64,000 nucleotides of DNA from Pseudomonas congelans (GTDB lineage Bacteria; Pseudomonadota; Gammaproteobacteria; Pseudomonadales; Pseudomonadaceae): assembly GCF_900103225.1 (NCBI RefSeq), contig NZ_FNJH01000004.1:186001-250000 (forward strand), written 5' to 3'. Positions 54,372 to 63,187 of this stretch are shown one piece after another. A model generated the notes under the pieces. That model was not told the DNA's origin. It saw only the letters and a program-made list of their open reading frames with translations, and did not search any database. How positions within the stretch are numbered: the stretch's first letter is position 1; every line of letters starts with the position of its first letter. A program made the translations under genes and the position numbers.

Positions 54372-55331
54372 ATGAGCGTTCGCCTAGGGATTGTCATGGA
54401 CCCCATTGAGCGCATTTCCTATAAAAAGGACAGCTCGCTGGCCATGCTGCTTGCCGCCCAGGAACGCGGCTGGTCACTGTTCTATATGGAACAGAAAGAC
54501 CTGTATCAGAACGCCGGCCAGGCCCGCGCACGCATGAAGCCGCTCAAGGTGTTTGCCGATCCGGCCAAGTGGTTCGAGTTCGAAGCCGAAGTCGACGCAG
54601 GTCTCGACGATCTGGACGTGATCCTGATGCGCAAGGATCCACCGTTCGACATGGAGTTCGTCTACGCCACCTACCTGCTGGAGCAGGCCGAGCGTGCAGG
54701 CGTGCTGGTGGTCAACAAGCCGCAGAGCCTGCGTGACTGCAACGAGAAGCTGTTCGCCACGCTGTTTCCGCAGTGCACGCCGCCGACGCTGGTCAGCCGC
54801 CGCGCGGACATCATCCGCGAATTCGCCGAACAGCACGGCGACGTGATCCTCAAGCCGCTGGACGGCATGGGCGGCGCGTCGATCTTCCGCCACCGTGCGG
54901 GCGATCCGAACCTGTCAGTGATCCTCGAAACCCTGACCGCACACGGCACACAGCAAATCATGGCGCAGGGTTACCTGCCCGCCATCAAGGACGGCGACAA
55001 GCGCATTCTGATGGTCGATGGTGAACCGGTCCCGTATTGCCTGGCGCGTATCCCGGCAGCCGGCGAGACGCGTGGCAACCTGGCGGCAGGCGGGCGTGGC
55101 GAGGCCCGTCCGTTGAGCGACAAGGACCGCTGGATCGCCGAACAGATCGGCCCGACCCTGCGTGAAAAAGGCCTGCTGTTCGTCGGCCTCGACGTGATCG
55201 GTGAGCACCTGACCGAAATCAACGTCACCAGTCCGACCTGCATCCGCGAGATCGACAATGCCTTCGGCACCAACATTGGTGGCCTGCTGATGGACGCGAT
55301 CGAGAAGAAGCTGCAAGCGCGCAAGGGCTGA
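54372..55331 (+). CDS. gshB: Glutathione synthetase
   Basis: GshB joins gamma-glutamylcysteine and glycine with ATP to make glutathione in the cytoplasm. The 319-residue ATP-grasp protein shows MDPIERISYKKDSSLAM, RKDPPFDMEFVY, LKPLDGMGGASIFR (glycine-rich ATP loop) and FVGLDVIGEHLTEINVTSPT, with the length of the family. ATG 54372 (MSVRLGIVMDPIE) follows AGAGGA by about 9 bases; a TTG at 54366 is in frame but less likely. It precedes tonB3, with a large hairpin between. Confidence 0.96.
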   Translation: MSVRLGIVMDPIERISYKKDSSLAMLLAAQERGWSLFYMEQKDLYQNAGQARARMKPLKVFADPAKWFEFEAEVDAGLDDLDVILMRKDPPFDMEFVYATYLLEQAERAGVLVVNKPQSLRDCNEKLFATLFPQCTPPTLVSRRADIIREFAEQHGDVILKPLDGMGGASIFRHRAGDPNLSVILETLTAHGTQQIMAQGYLPAIKDGDKRILMVDGEPVPYCLARIPAAGETRGNLAAGGRGEARPLSDKDRWIAEQIGPTLREKGLLFVGLDVIGEHLTEINVTSPTCIREIDNAFGTNIGGLLMDAIEKKLQARKG

Positions 55332-55338
55332 TCAGCCG

Positions 55339-55382
55339 CTGACGCCGCTGGCCACGGGCAACACCGTGCGCCACGGCGTCAG
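55339..55382 (+). terminator. Long hairpin after gshB
   Basis: CTGACGCCG (55339-55347) pairs with CGGCGTCAG (55374-55382), and inside it CACGG (55353-55357) pairs with CCGTG (55364-55368). It begins 8 bases after the gshB stop. There is no T-run, so it may be a weak terminator or transcript-stabilising structure. Confidence 0.5.
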
Positions 55383-55497
55383 ATCGATTCCCTTCGTCCG
55401 ATCCGCAGCAGAGCGGCGCGGCACATTGCGTTATCATGCGCCACCTGTAACACGACACGGATTTTGACATGCAGGCTGACGAGATGCTGAACCGCCA

Positions 55498-56400
55498 ATG
55501 ACATCCATGGCCAACAACGACCTCCCCCTCGAACTCGCCAACGCCGGTGTGCGCCCTGCCGATCGCCTGGGCTTTACCATGATGATCGCGGCGCTGATTC
55601 ACCTCGCGGTGATCCTTGGTGTGGGATTCACCTATGTAAAGCCGGAGCACATCTCACAGACGCTGGAAATCACCCTGGCCACCTTCAAAAGCGAAGAAAA
55701 GCCCAAACAGGCTGACTTTCTGGCGCAGGACGATCAGCAGGGCAGCGGCACCCTGGACAAGGCCGAAACGCTCAAGACCACTGAGCTGGCGCCTTATCAG
55801 GACACCAAGGTCAACAAGGTCACGCCACCCCCGGCCAGCAAGCCGGTGGTCAAACAGGAAGCCCCGAAGACCGCCGTCGCGACCACCGCGCCCAGCCAGC
55901 AGAAAACCGTTGCCAAGCGCGACGAGGTCAAGCCCGAGCCCACCACCAAGGCCGCGCCGACCTTCGACAGCTCGGAACTGAGCAACGAAATTGCCAGCCT
56001 GGAAGCCGAACTGTCGACCGAACAGCAGCTTTACGCCAAGCGCCCGAAGATCCACCGTCTCAATGCCGCCTCGACCATGCGCGATAAAGGTGCCTGGTAC
56101 AAGGACGACTGGCGCAAGAAGGTCGAGCGGGTCGGAAACCTGAACTATCCTGAGGAAGCACGGCGCAAGCAGATCTACGGTAATTTGCGACTTCTTGTGT
56201 CAATCAATCGGGACGGCTCGTTGTATGAAGTGCTGGTGCTCGAATCTTCAGGACAGCCTTTGCTGGATCAGGCAGCGCAACGAATCGTGCGTCTGGCCGC
56301 GCCTTTTGCGCCGTTCACCGGCGATCTGGCAGATATCGATCGACTGGAGATCATTCGCACCTGGAAATTTGCACGCGGAGACAAGCTGTCAAGCAACTGA
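55498..56400 (+). CDS. tonB3: TonB-family protein, TonB3 type
   Basis: The 300-residue protein has one N-terminal membrane anchor (about 24-45, GFTMMIAALIHLAVILGVGF), a Pro/Lys/Glu-rich periplasmic spacer (about 55-165) and a C-terminal TonB domain with LNYPEEARRKQIYGNLRLLVSINRDGSLYEV. In P. aeruginosa the gene in this place, tonB3 (PA0406), is needed for twitching and pilus assembly rather than iron uptake. Synteny with pilGHIJ-chpA and gshB supports that identity. MTSMANNDLP at 55498 or MANNDLP at 55507 could start it; neither has a strong ribosome site. No exbBD genes are adjacent. Confidence 0.87.
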   Translation: MTSMANNDLPLELANAGVRPADRLGFTMMIAALIHLAVILGVGFTYVKPEHISQTLEITLATFKSEEKPKQADFLAQDDQQGSGTLDKAETLKTTELAPYQDTKVNKVTPPPASKPVVKQEAPKTAVATTAPSQQKTVAKRDEVKPEPTTKAAPTFDSSELSNEIASLEAELSTEQQLYAKRPKIHRLNAASTMRDKGAWYKDDWRKKVERVGNLNYPEEARRKQIYGNLRLLVSINRDGSLYEVLVLESSGQPLLDQAAQRIVRLAAPFAPFTGDLADIDRLEIIRTWKFARGDKLSSN

Positions 56401-56476
56401 ACTTTTTTGCCTGCTGGCGCCCGACACCCGCACGTGTCAGTTGTCAGCCGGGCAAGGCAACGCCAAACTAGGGCTC

Positions 56477-57049
56477 ATGAAAAAAGTCTCTCCGAGTTAT
56501 CTCAAGCACCAGTTCCTCATCGCCATGCCGCACATGCACGATGAAAACTTTGCTCAGACCTTGACCTACGTTGTCGAGCACAACGCCAATGGCGCCATGG
56601 GACTGGTGATCAACCGCCCGCAAAGCCTGACCCTGGCCGATGTACTCGAACAACTGCGACCCGAGCTTCCGGCACCGAGACACTGCCAGGACATCGTCAT
56701 TCATACCGGCGGACCAGTGCAGACCGATCGGGGCTTTGTCCTGCATCCCACCGGCCAGACCTTTCAAGCAACGGTCAATCTTCCGGGCGGGATTTCCTTG
56801 TCGACCTCTCAGGATGTGCTGTTCTCCATCGCCGATGGTTACGGGCCTGATCAAAATGTGATCACCCTGGGTTACGCGGGATGGGATGCAGGTCAACTGG
56901 ATGCCGAAATGGCCGACAATGCCTGGCTGACCTGTTCGTTCGATCCGGCCATCCTGTTCGATGTCGACAGCGAGCAGCGTCTGGATGCCGCCGCCAGACG
57001 CCTGGGCATCAACCTCAACCTGATCTCGACCCAGGCAGGGCACGCTTGA
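56477..57049 (+). CDS. YqgE/AlgH family protein
   Basis: The 190-residue protein (MKKVSPSYLKHQFLIAMPHMHDENF) matches the YqgE/AlgH family: VVEHNANGAMGLVINRP, HTGGPVQTDRGFVLH, LGYAGWDAGQLDAE. Its molecular role is unknown. P. aeruginosa algH was named for an effect on alginate. ATG 56477 is chosen by family fit; the open frame begins at 56195. The stop overlaps the ruvX start (TGATG), so the two are translationally coupled. Confidence 0.92.
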   Translation: MKKVSPSYLKHQFLIAMPHMHDENFAQTLTYVVEHNANGAMGLVINRPQSLTLADVLEQLRPELPAPRHCQDIVIHTGGPVQTDRGFVLHPTGQTFQATVNLPGGISLSTSQDVLFSIADGYGPDQNVITLGYAGWDAGQLDAEMADNAWLTCSFDPAILFDVDSEQRLDAAARRLGINLNLISTQAGHA

Positions 57050-57489
57050 TGGCCGCCTTACGGCTGCTGCTGGGCATTGATTACGGCACCAAACAGATCG
57101 GCGTTGCAGTCGGCCAGGCGATTACCGGTCAGGCACGTGAACTCTGTACGCTCAAGGCGCAGAATGGCGTGCCGGACTGGGACAAGGTCCAGGCGCTGAT
57201 CAACGAGTGGAAACCTGATGCGATCGTGGTCGGTCTGCCGTTGAACATGGACGGCACGCCCAGCGACATGAGCGCGCGCGCGGAAAAGTTTTCGCGCAGG
57301 CTCAACGGACGCTTTGGTGTAACGGTCTACACCCATGATGAACGCCTGACCACCTTCGAAGCCAAAGGCGAGCGCATGGCGCGCGGCGGCCAGAAAGGCA
57401 GCTATCGCGACAATCCGGTGGACGCCATTGCCGCTGCGCTGTTGCTGCAAGGCTGGCTCGACGAGCACCCCGAACTGCTGAATGTGTGA
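57049..57489 (+). CDS. ruvX: RuvX/YqgF, pre-16S rRNA nuclease (Holliday junction resolvase-like)
   Basis: The 146-residue RNase H-fold protein has LLGIDYGTKQIGVAVGQ with the first catalytic Asp, IVVGLPLNMDGTPSDMS, and THDERLTTFEA and NPVDAIAAALLLQGWL with later acidic residues. The family trims the 5' end of 16S rRNA and was once called a resolvase. ATG 57049 overlaps the yqgE stop by one base. pyrR follows after 98 bases containing a partial direct repeat (TTATCGCTT) and an AAGGAG ribosome site. Confidence 0.93.
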   Translation: MAALRLLLGIDYGTKQIGVAVGQAITGQARELCTLKAQNGVPDWDKVQALINEWKPDAIVVGLPLNMDGTPSDMSARAEKFSRRLNGRFGVTVYTHDERLTTFEAKGERMARGGQKGSYRDNPVDAIAAALLLQGWLDEHPELLNV

Positions 57490-57587
57490 CTTTTTCTGCC
57501 TTTATCGCTTCGAGATACCCGGATTCCACGTTATCGCTTGAGCATCGCGCCACGGACCGACGCTGCCCGAGCCTCTAAGGAGCAACC

Positions 57588-58100
57588 ATGAGCCTGCCCG
57601 ATCCCGCCGAACTGATTCGTCAGATGGCCACTGACCTGAACGCTCACCTGAGCAAGCGCGGCATCAGCGACCCTCGTTTCATCGGCATCCGCACTGGCGG
57701 TGTCTGGGTCGCCCAGGCGCTGCTCAAGGCGCTGAACAACCCCGCTCCACTGGGCACCCTGGACGTTTCGTTCTATCGCGATGATTTCAGCCAGAATGGC
57801 CTGCACCCTCAAGTGCGCCCTTCTGAACTGCCGTTCGAAATCGAAGGCCAGCACCTGGTGCTGATCGATGACGTGCTGATGAGCGGCCGTACCGTCCGCG
57901 CCGCGCTCAACGAGCTGTTCGATTACGGCCGCCCGGCCAGCGTCACGCTGGTCTGCCTGCTGGACCTGGACGCCGGAGAGTTGCCGGTGCGTCCGAACGT
58001 GGTCGGCGCTACCCTGTCGCTGGCACCGAATGAACGCATCAAGCTGTCCGGCCCCGAGCCGCTGGCGCTCGAACTTCAAGACCTCTCCACCGCCCTTTAA
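57588..58100 (+). CDS. pyrR: PyrR, bifunctional pyrimidine regulator/uracil phosphoribosyltransferase homologue
   Basis: The 170-residue protein is a type I phosphoribosyltransferase: [16 protein letters not shown] near residue 25 and the PRPP loop [20 protein letters not shown] near 92-111. In Bacillus PyrR binds pyr mRNA to control attenuation; in Pseudomonas it sits ahead of pyrB, and its regulatory mode is less clear. I saw no antiterminator/terminator pair in the 98-base leader. It is 12 bases from pyrB and begins the pyrRBC' unit, with AAGGAG before its ATG. Confidence 0.94.
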   Translation: MSLPDPAELIRQMATDLNAHLSKRGISDPRFIGIRTGGVWVAQALLKALNNPAPLGTLDVSFYRDDFSQNGLHPQVRPSELPFEIEGQHLVLIDDVLMSGRTVRAALNELFDYGRPASVTLVCLLDLDAGELPVRPNVVGATLSLAPNERIKLSGPEPLALELQDLSTAL

Positions 58101-58112
58101 GAGTCCATTGCG

Positions 58113-59117
58113 ATGACGCCTCTCGACGCCAAGCGCCCGCTGCAGCTCAATCACCTGGGCCAGCTGCGCCATTTCCTGTCTCTGGACGGCTTGCCCCGCG
58201 AGCTGCTCACCGAAATTCTCGACACGGCCGACTCGTTCCTCGAGGTCGGCGCCCGGGCGGTGAAGAAAGTCCCATTGTTGCGCGGCAAGACGGTGTGCAA
58301 CGTATTCTTCGAGAACTCCACGCGCACCCGGACCACCTTTGAACTGGCGGCCCAGCGCTTGTCAGCCGACGTGATCACGCTGAACGTCTCGACCTCGTCC
58401 ACCAGCAAGGGTGAGACGCTGTTCGACACTTTGCGCAACCTTGAAGCGATGGCCGCCGACATGTTCGTCGTGCGCCACGCCGACTCGGGCGCGGCGCATT
58501 TCATTGCCGAGCACGTATGCCCGGACGTCGCGATCATCAACGGCGGCGACGGCCGCCATGCTCACCCGACCCAGGGCATGCTCGACATGCTGACCATCCG
58601 CCGTCACAAGGGCGGTTTCGAGAACCTCTCGGTGGCCATCGTCGGCGATATCCTGCATTCACGGGTGGCACGCTCCAATATGCTCGCGCTCAAGGCGCTG
58701 GGTTGCCCGGATATCCGCGTGATCGGGCCGAAAACCCTGCTGCCGGTAGGCGTCGAGCAATACGGGGTCAAGGTCTACACCGACCTCAACGAAGGTTTGA
58801 AGGACGTGGACGTGGTCATCATGCTGCGTCTGCAGCGTGAACGCATGACCGGTGGCCTGCTGCCCAGCGAAGGCGAGTTCTACCGCCTGTTCGGCCTGAC
58901 CACCGCGCGCCTGGCGGCCGCCAAGCCGGATGCGATTGTCATGCACCCCGGCCCGATCAACCGCGGCGTGGAAATCGAGTCCGCAGTGGCCGACGGCGCG
59001 CATTCGGTGATTCTCAATCAAGTCACTTACGGTATCGCGATCCGCATGGCGGTGCTGTCCATGGCCATGAGCGGACAAAACGCGCAACGCCAATTCGAAC
59101 AGGAGAACGCCCAGTGA
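58113..59117 (+). CDS. pyrB: Aspartate carbamoyltransferase catalytic chain
   Basis: PyrB condenses carbamoyl phosphate and aspartate to carbamoylaspartate in pyrimidine synthesis. The 334-residue chain shows [14 protein letters not shown] (carbamoyl-phosphate loop), [11 protein letters not shown], and MLRLQRERM (aspartate side). Its N-terminal extension before residue 20 is that of Pseudomonas class A ATCases, which contact the inactive PyrC'. It overlaps the next gene by 4 bases (ATGA... at 59114-59117), coupling the two. Confidence 0.96.
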   Translation: MTPLDAKRPLQLNHLGQLRHFLSLDGLPRELLTEILDTADSFLEVGARAVKKVPLLRGKTVCNVFFENSTRTRTTFELAAQRLSADVITLNVSTSSTSKGETLFDTLRNLEAMAADMFVVRHADSGAAHFIAEHVCPDVAIINGGDGRHAHPTQGMLDMLTIRRHKGGFENLSVAIVGDILHSRVARSNMLALKALGCPDIRVIGPKTLLPVGVEQYGVKVYTDLNEGLKDVDVVIMLRLQRERMTGGLLPSEGEFYRLFGLTTARLAAAKPDAIVMHPGPINRGVEIESAVADGAHSVILNQVTYGIAIRMAVLSMAMSGQNAQRQFEQENAQ

Positions 59118-60385
59118 AGCTCAGCATCCTCGGCGCTCGCGTCATCGACCCGGTCAGCGGGCTGGATCAGATCACTGACCTGCACGTCGAAGCAGGCAAA
59201 CTCAGCGCCATCGGTTCGGCACCGGAGGGTTTCGAGCCCACCCAGACCATCGACGCTACCGGGCTGGTTGCAGCACCGGGCCTGGTCGACCTCAACGTAT
59301 CCCTGCGCGAGCCTGGCTACAGTCGCAAGGGCAGCATCGCCAGCGAAACCCGCGCGGCGGTGGCAGGCGGCGTGACCAGCCTGTGCTGCCCGCCACGTAC
59401 CAAACCGGTGCTCGACACCTCGGCAGTGGCCGAGCTGATCCTGGACCGCGCCCGTGAGGCCGGGTTCAGCAAGGTGTTCCCCATCGGGGCGCTGAGCAAG
59501 GGCCTGGAAGGCGAACAACTGGCAGAGCTGATCGCCCTGCGCGACGCCGGTTGCGTGGCCTTCGGCAACGGCCTGAGCAGCTTCAGCAACACCCGCACGC
59601 TGTGCCGGGCGCTGGAATATGCGGCGACCTTTGACCTGACGGTGATTTTCAACTCGCAGGATCGTGATCTGGCCGAAGGTGGTCTGGCGCATGATGGTCC
59701 GACGGCCAGTTTCCTGGGCCTGGCGGGCATTCCCGAGACGGCCGAGACCGTGGCGCTGGCTCGCGACCTGCTGCTGGTCGAACAGAGCGGTGTACGCGCG
59801 CACTTCAGCCAGCTGACCAGTGCACGCGGCGCGGCGCTGATTGCCCAGGCGCAGGCGCGCGGTCTGCCGGTGACGGCGGATGTCGCGCTGTATCAGTTGA
59901 TTCTGACTGACGAGGCGCTGATCGACTTCTCCAGCCTCTATCACGTCCAGCCGCCACTGCGCACCCGCGCTGACCGCGATGGTCTGCGTGAAGCGGTGAA
60001 GAGCGGAGTCATCCAGGCGATTTCCAGCCACCACCAACCGCACGAACGCGATGCCAAGCTGGCACCGTTTGGCGCTACGGAGCCGGGCATCAGCAGCGTC
60101 GAACTGCTGCTGCCGCTGGCCATGACGCTGGTGGACGACGGCCTGCTTGACCTGCCGACCCTGATCGCCCGCCTGAGCAGCGGCCCTGCCGCCGCGCTGC
60201 GCCTGCCAGCCGGCAAGCTGAGCGCAGGAGCGCCGGCCGACATCGTGCTGTTCGACCCTGCCGCCTCGACGGTTGCAGGCGAGACCTGGCTGTCAAAAGG
60301 CGAAAACTGCCCCTTCATCGGCCATTGTCTGCCGGGCTCGGTACGCTACACACTGGTGGATGGACGTATCAGCTACAGCCGTTGA
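59114..60385 (+). CDS. pyrC': Dihydroorotase-like PyrC', probably non-catalytic
   Basis: The 423-residue protein has the amidohydrolase/dihydroorotase fold, but the metal-binding HxH is replaced: [17 protein letters not shown] has Asn-Val-Ser where active enzymes have His-x-His. In P. putida and P. aeruginosa such PyrC' proteins are inactive and serve as scaffold of the dodecameric ATCase with PyrB. Other family landmarks ([22 protein letters not shown]) remain. The 4-base overlap with pyrB supports stoichiometric synthesis. A real dihydroorotase must be encoded outside the window. Confidence 0.93.
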   Translation: MKLSILGARVIDPVSGLDQITDLHVEAGKLSAIGSAPEGFEPTQTIDATGLVAAPGLVDLNVSLREPGYSRKGSIASETRAAVAGGVTSLCCPPRTKPVLDTSAVAELILDRAREAGFSKVFPIGALSKGLEGEQLAELIALRDAGCVAFGNGLSSFSNTRTLCRALEYAATFDLTVIFNSQDRDLAEGGLAHDGPTASFLGLAGIPETAETVALARDLLLVEQSGVRAHFSQLTSARGAALIAQAQARGLPVTADVALYQLILTDEALIDFSSLYHVQPPLRTRADRDGLREAVKSGVIQAISSHHQPHERDAKLAPFGATEPGISSVELLLPLAMTLVDDGLLDLPTLIARLSSGPAAALRLPAGKLSAGAPADIVLFDPAASTVAGETWLSKGENCPFIGHCLPGSVRYTLVDGRISYSR

Positions 60386-60400
60386 GCCCGCTCCGGGCTC
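60384..60400 (+). terminator. Hairpin at the pyrC' stop
   Basis: GAGCCCG (60384-60390), loop CTC and CGGGCTC (60394-60400) form a perfect 7-base-pair stem overlapping the pyrC' stop codon. No T-run follows, so strength is uncertain. Confidence 0.45.
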
Positions 60401-60668
60401 TCGCTCCCGCACAGAGTACTCATCGTTATAAACAAGTCCGCTTTTGATTCTGGCCGAAGGCCGTAGGAGCGAACTTGTTCGCGAAGGGTTTCGACTATCC
60501 TGCGACGCTCCGCGTCGGCATGCCGTTCTGGACGCTCTGCGTCCGGTCTTGAGCATGCGGCGCGGCGCAGATTTGTAACGCGGAGCGTCACGACTGACAT
60601 TCCCACGCAGAGCGTGAGGACCGATAGGTGTAGGAGCCGCGCTCTGCGTCAGCCCCTCGTCCCAAGCC
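60386..60668. repeat. REP element and P. syringae-type repeats, copy c
   Basis: This 283-base gap holds a REP, GTAGGAGCGAACTTGTTCGCGAAGG (60463-60487), preceded by TCTGGCCGAAGGCC and AAGTCCGCTTTTGATTC, which recurs inverted at 6900-6927. Then comes ACTATCCTGCGACGCTCC...GACGCTCTGCGTCC (60494-60543), like copy b at 44102-44151, and further GCGGAGCGTCA and CGCAGAGCGTGA units to about 60655. No gene is seen. Confidence 0.7.
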
Positions 60669-61073
60669 TCACCCGCGTCGGGCGTTCTTCATCGAGATCT
60701 GGTCATTCAATGTCCAGAAATCGTAGAGGATACCGACCAGAAACAACCCGCCGGTAAACAGGTAGATGATCCCGGTAATCCACTTGCCCTGGTACATGCG
60801 GTGCACGCCGAACAGGCCGAGGAAGGTCAGCAGCACCCACGCCACGCTGTAGTCGGTGGAGCCGGGTGTAAAGCGCAGGTCGGCGTCACGGTCCATCGAC
60901 GGGATCAGAAACAGGTCGATCAGCCAGCCGATGCCAAACAGACCGAAGGTGAAGAACCAGATGGTTCCGGTAACCGGTTTACCGTAGTAGAAGCGATGCG
61001 CTCCCAAGAACCCGAAAATCCACATCAGGTAGCCCATGACCTTGCTGTGTGTGTCTGAACGATAGGCGTTCAT
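60669..61073 (-). CDS. TM2-domain membrane protein
   Basis: The 134-residue protein has two TM2-like units: YLMWIFGFLGAHRFYYGKPVTGTIWFFTFGLFGIGWLIDLFLIP and VLLTFLGLFGVHRMYQGKWITGIIYLFTGGLFLVGILYDFW, each with two membrane helices, a GxHR motif and a YxG turn, joined by a short loop. Its function is not known. It starts at ATG 61073 after a purine-rich AGAGGGC, and stands alone. Confidence 0.85.
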   Translation of the reverse strand: MNAYRSDTHSKVMGYLMWIFGFLGAHRFYYGKPVTGTIWFFTFGLFGIGWLIDLFLIPSMDRDADLRFTPGSTDYSVAWVLLTFLGLFGVHRMYQGKWITGIIYLFTGGLFLVGILYDFWTLNDQISMKNARRG

Positions 61074-61323
61074 TTTTGCCCTCTTTGCGCTGATAGAAAA
61101 AAATACATAACAAAATTGTGACTTGGTTTCCCTATTCCGACGTATGGCACATGAGGCGGTTTAATGCCGCCAAGCCCTTGTCGCTAAAGGGATTAGCCCG
61201 AAAAAAGAAAGAGTCTGTCGCATAAAACGCAATGATGCCACTGTGATGCGCTCGACAAATGGGGTCAGTTTTTTTGAAAAAGCTGTTATAAAGTTGCGCG
61301 CTGACCACCATGAGCCCTGCCGA

Positions 61324-62004
61324 ATGCGTCCTTTTTTCAAGACATGGCTAACCATTTGCCTATTTATGCCTCTGGCCGCCCACGCCACCAATCGTGAGCA
61401 ACAACTTCCTGCGAGCTTCTCGGGCTACACCGCCAAAAGCCACTCTTCACCGGCACTCGCGACTCGCAATGCACCCCAGGAAGCCACCACCACCCGAACT
61501 CAGTACGGCAATAACACCCACGCCGTCCAGAAGCCGCTTTCACGCAAGAACGCCAAAAAAGTCGCGGCCTTGCAGGCTTCTGTCCCTGCCAAGCAAGGCA
61601 ACGCCGTTGTAAAGCGCGCCTTGCAGGCTGTGGGGACGCCTTATCGCTGGGGCGGCAACACGCCCGGCAAAGGCCTGGACTGCAGCGGGCTGGTCAAATA
61701 CGCCTACACGGATGTCCGTGAGGTCGACCTGCCACGCACCTCCAACGCCATGGCCCAGGGTCATGGCCAGACGGTGGATCGCAAGGACCTGAAACCCGGT
61801 GATCTGCTGTTCTTCAACATCAAGAGCCGCAACATCAACCACGTCGCCATCTACCTGGGCGACAACAAGTTCGTTCATGCGCCGCGCCGTGGCAAGGCCG
61901 TAACTGTCGATACGCTGAACAAACCGTATTGGAACAGCCACTACAAGATCGCCAAGCGCGTGCTGCCCAAGCAGGCAGGACAGATGCGTGTGGTTCAGCG
62001 TTGA
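61324..62004 (+). CDS. NlpC/P60 (C40) cell-wall peptidase
   Basis: The 226-residue protein has a signal peptide (MRPFFKTWLTICLFMPLAAHA), a low-complexity stretch (22-90) and an NlpC/P60 domain (about 95-205). The catalytic Cys120 lies in GLDCSGLVKYAY, His173 in NINHVAIYLGD and the third residue His185 in FVHAP. Such enzymes cut peptide stems of peptidoglycan. ATG 61324 is chosen for the signal peptide; the frame extends to 61243. It occupies a place where P. aeruginosa carries pilU. A perfect palindromic terminator separates it from convergent pilT. Confidence 0.88.
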   Translation: MRPFFKTWLTICLFMPLAAHATNREQQLPASFSGYTAKSHSSPALATRNAPQEATTTRTQYGNNTHAVQKPLSRKNAKKVAALQASVPAKQGNAVVKRALQAVGTPYRWGGNTPGKGLDCSGLVKYAYTDVREVDLPRTSNAMAQGHGQTVDRKDLKPGDLLFFNIKSRNINHVAIYLGDNKFVHAPRRGKAVTVDTLNKPYWNSHYKIAKRVLPKQAGQMRVVQR

Positions 62005-62039
62005 TCTGATCGCAGCCTGAATCTGCAAACTGCACCTCG

Positions 62040-62075
62040 AAAAAGGGGCCTTGAACGCGTTCAAGGCCCCTTTTT
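62040..62075. terminator. Perfect bidirectional terminator between the NlpC/P60 gene and pilT
   Basis: AAAAAGGGGCCTTGAACG (62040-62057) is followed directly by its reverse complement to 62075. With A/T runs at both ends it is an intrinsic terminator on both strands. Confidence 0.92.
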
Positions 62076-62097
62076 CATTCCTGCAGGCTTCCCACGA

Positions 62098-63132
62098 TCA
62101 GAAGTTGTCCGGCACCTTGGCGCGTTCGCGTGCGCTTTCGCGAGTGATCAGCCCCTTCTTCACCAGATCGGCCAGGCACATGTCCAGCGTCTGCATGCCC
62201 ACCGAGCCGCCAGTCTGGATCGACGAATACATCTGCGCCACCTTGTCCTCGCGGATCAGGTTACGGATCGCCGGGGTGCCCATCATGATTTCGTGCGCCG
62301 CCACGCGTCCGCCGCCGACCTTCTTGAGCAACGCCTGCGAAACCACGGCATGCAGCGATTCAGAGAGCATCGAGCGAATCATCGATTTTTCCTGAGCCGG
62401 AAACACGTCGACGATCCGGTCGATGGTCTTGGCCGCTGACGTGGTGTGCAGCGTGCCGAATACCAGGTGGCCGGTTTCAGCGGCGGTCAGCGCCAGGCGG
62501 ATGGTTTCCAGGTCACGCATTTCACCGACCAGAATCACGTCCGGGTCTTCACGCAGCGCCGAGCGCAGGGCCTCCGAGAAACCCAGTGTGTCGCGGTGAA
62601 CCTCGCGCTGGTTGACCAGACACTTCTTCGACTCGTGGACGAATTCGATCGGGTCCTCGATGGTCAGAATATGGTGATGCTTGTTGTTGTTCAGGTAGTC
62701 GATCATCGCTGCCAGGGTGGTCGACTTGCCTGAGCCGGTCGGACCGGTGACCAGAATCAGGCCGCGCGCCACGTCGGTAATCTTCCGAAACACACTACCC
62801 ATGCCCAAGTCTTCCATGCTCAGGATTTTCGAGGGAATGGTGCGAAATACCGCGCCGGCACCGCGGTTCTGGTTGAAGGCGTTGACCCGAAACCGCGCCA
62901 CGCCCGGCACTTCAAAGGAAAAGTCGGTTTCCAGCCGCTCTTCGAAGTCCTGCCGTTGCTTGTCGTTCATGATGTCGTAGATCAGCGCCTTGACCTCCTT
63001 CGCGTCCAGCGGGGGCAGGTTGATACGCCGTACATCGCCGTCGACGCGGATCATCGGCGGCAGACCTGCAGAGAGGTGCAAGTCCGACGCGCCCTGTTTG
63101 GCACTGAAGGCCAGCAGCTCGGTAATATCCAT
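62098..63132 (-). CDS. pilT: PilT, type IV pilus retraction ATPase
   Basis: PilT is the hexameric ATPase at the inner-membrane base of the pilus that powers retraction and twitching. The 344-residue product (MDITELLAFSAKQGASDLHLSAG) has Walker A GPTGSGKST (130-138), the Asp box and HMI-like LTIEDPIEFVH, GEMRDLETI (Walker B) and GTLHTTSAAKTIDRI (His box), and the C-terminal AIRNLIRE motif needed for retraction. The frame extends to 63144; MDITELL is the family start. The usual partner pilU is not downstream. yggS is divergent, 55 bases away. Confidence 0.97.
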   Translation of the reverse strand: MDITELLAFSAKQGASDLHLSAGLPPMIRVDGDVRRINLPPLDAKEVKALIYDIMNDKQRQDFEERLETDFSFEVPGVARFRVNAFNQNRGAGAVFRTIPSKILSMEDLGMGSVFRKITDVARGLILVTGPTGSGKSTTLAAMIDYLNNNKHHHILTIEDPIEFVHESKKCLVNQREVHRDTLGFSEALRSALREDPDVILVGEMRDLETIRLALTAAETGHLVFGTLHTTSAAKTIDRIVDVFPAQEKSMIRSMLSESLHAVVSQALLKKVGGGRVAAHEIMMGTPAIRNLIREDKVAQMYSSIQTGGSVGMQTLDMCLADLVKKGLITRESARERAKVPDNF

Positions 63133-63187
63133 ACAGCTCCTCAATCACATAGAATGCCGCAGACTTTAGCCCTGCTGGCGCAAATCA

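Noticed and set aside
55470..55502. Ten-codon frame ATGCAGGCTGAC... just before tonB3
   Set aside because: Too short to support, overlaps the tonB3 start, and no conserved leader peptide is known there to me.
61310..61351. 13-codon upstream frame (ATGAGCCCTGCC... to TAA) overlapping the NlpC/P60 start
   Set aside because: No ribosome site of its own and nothing to show it is translated; a chance frame is likelier.
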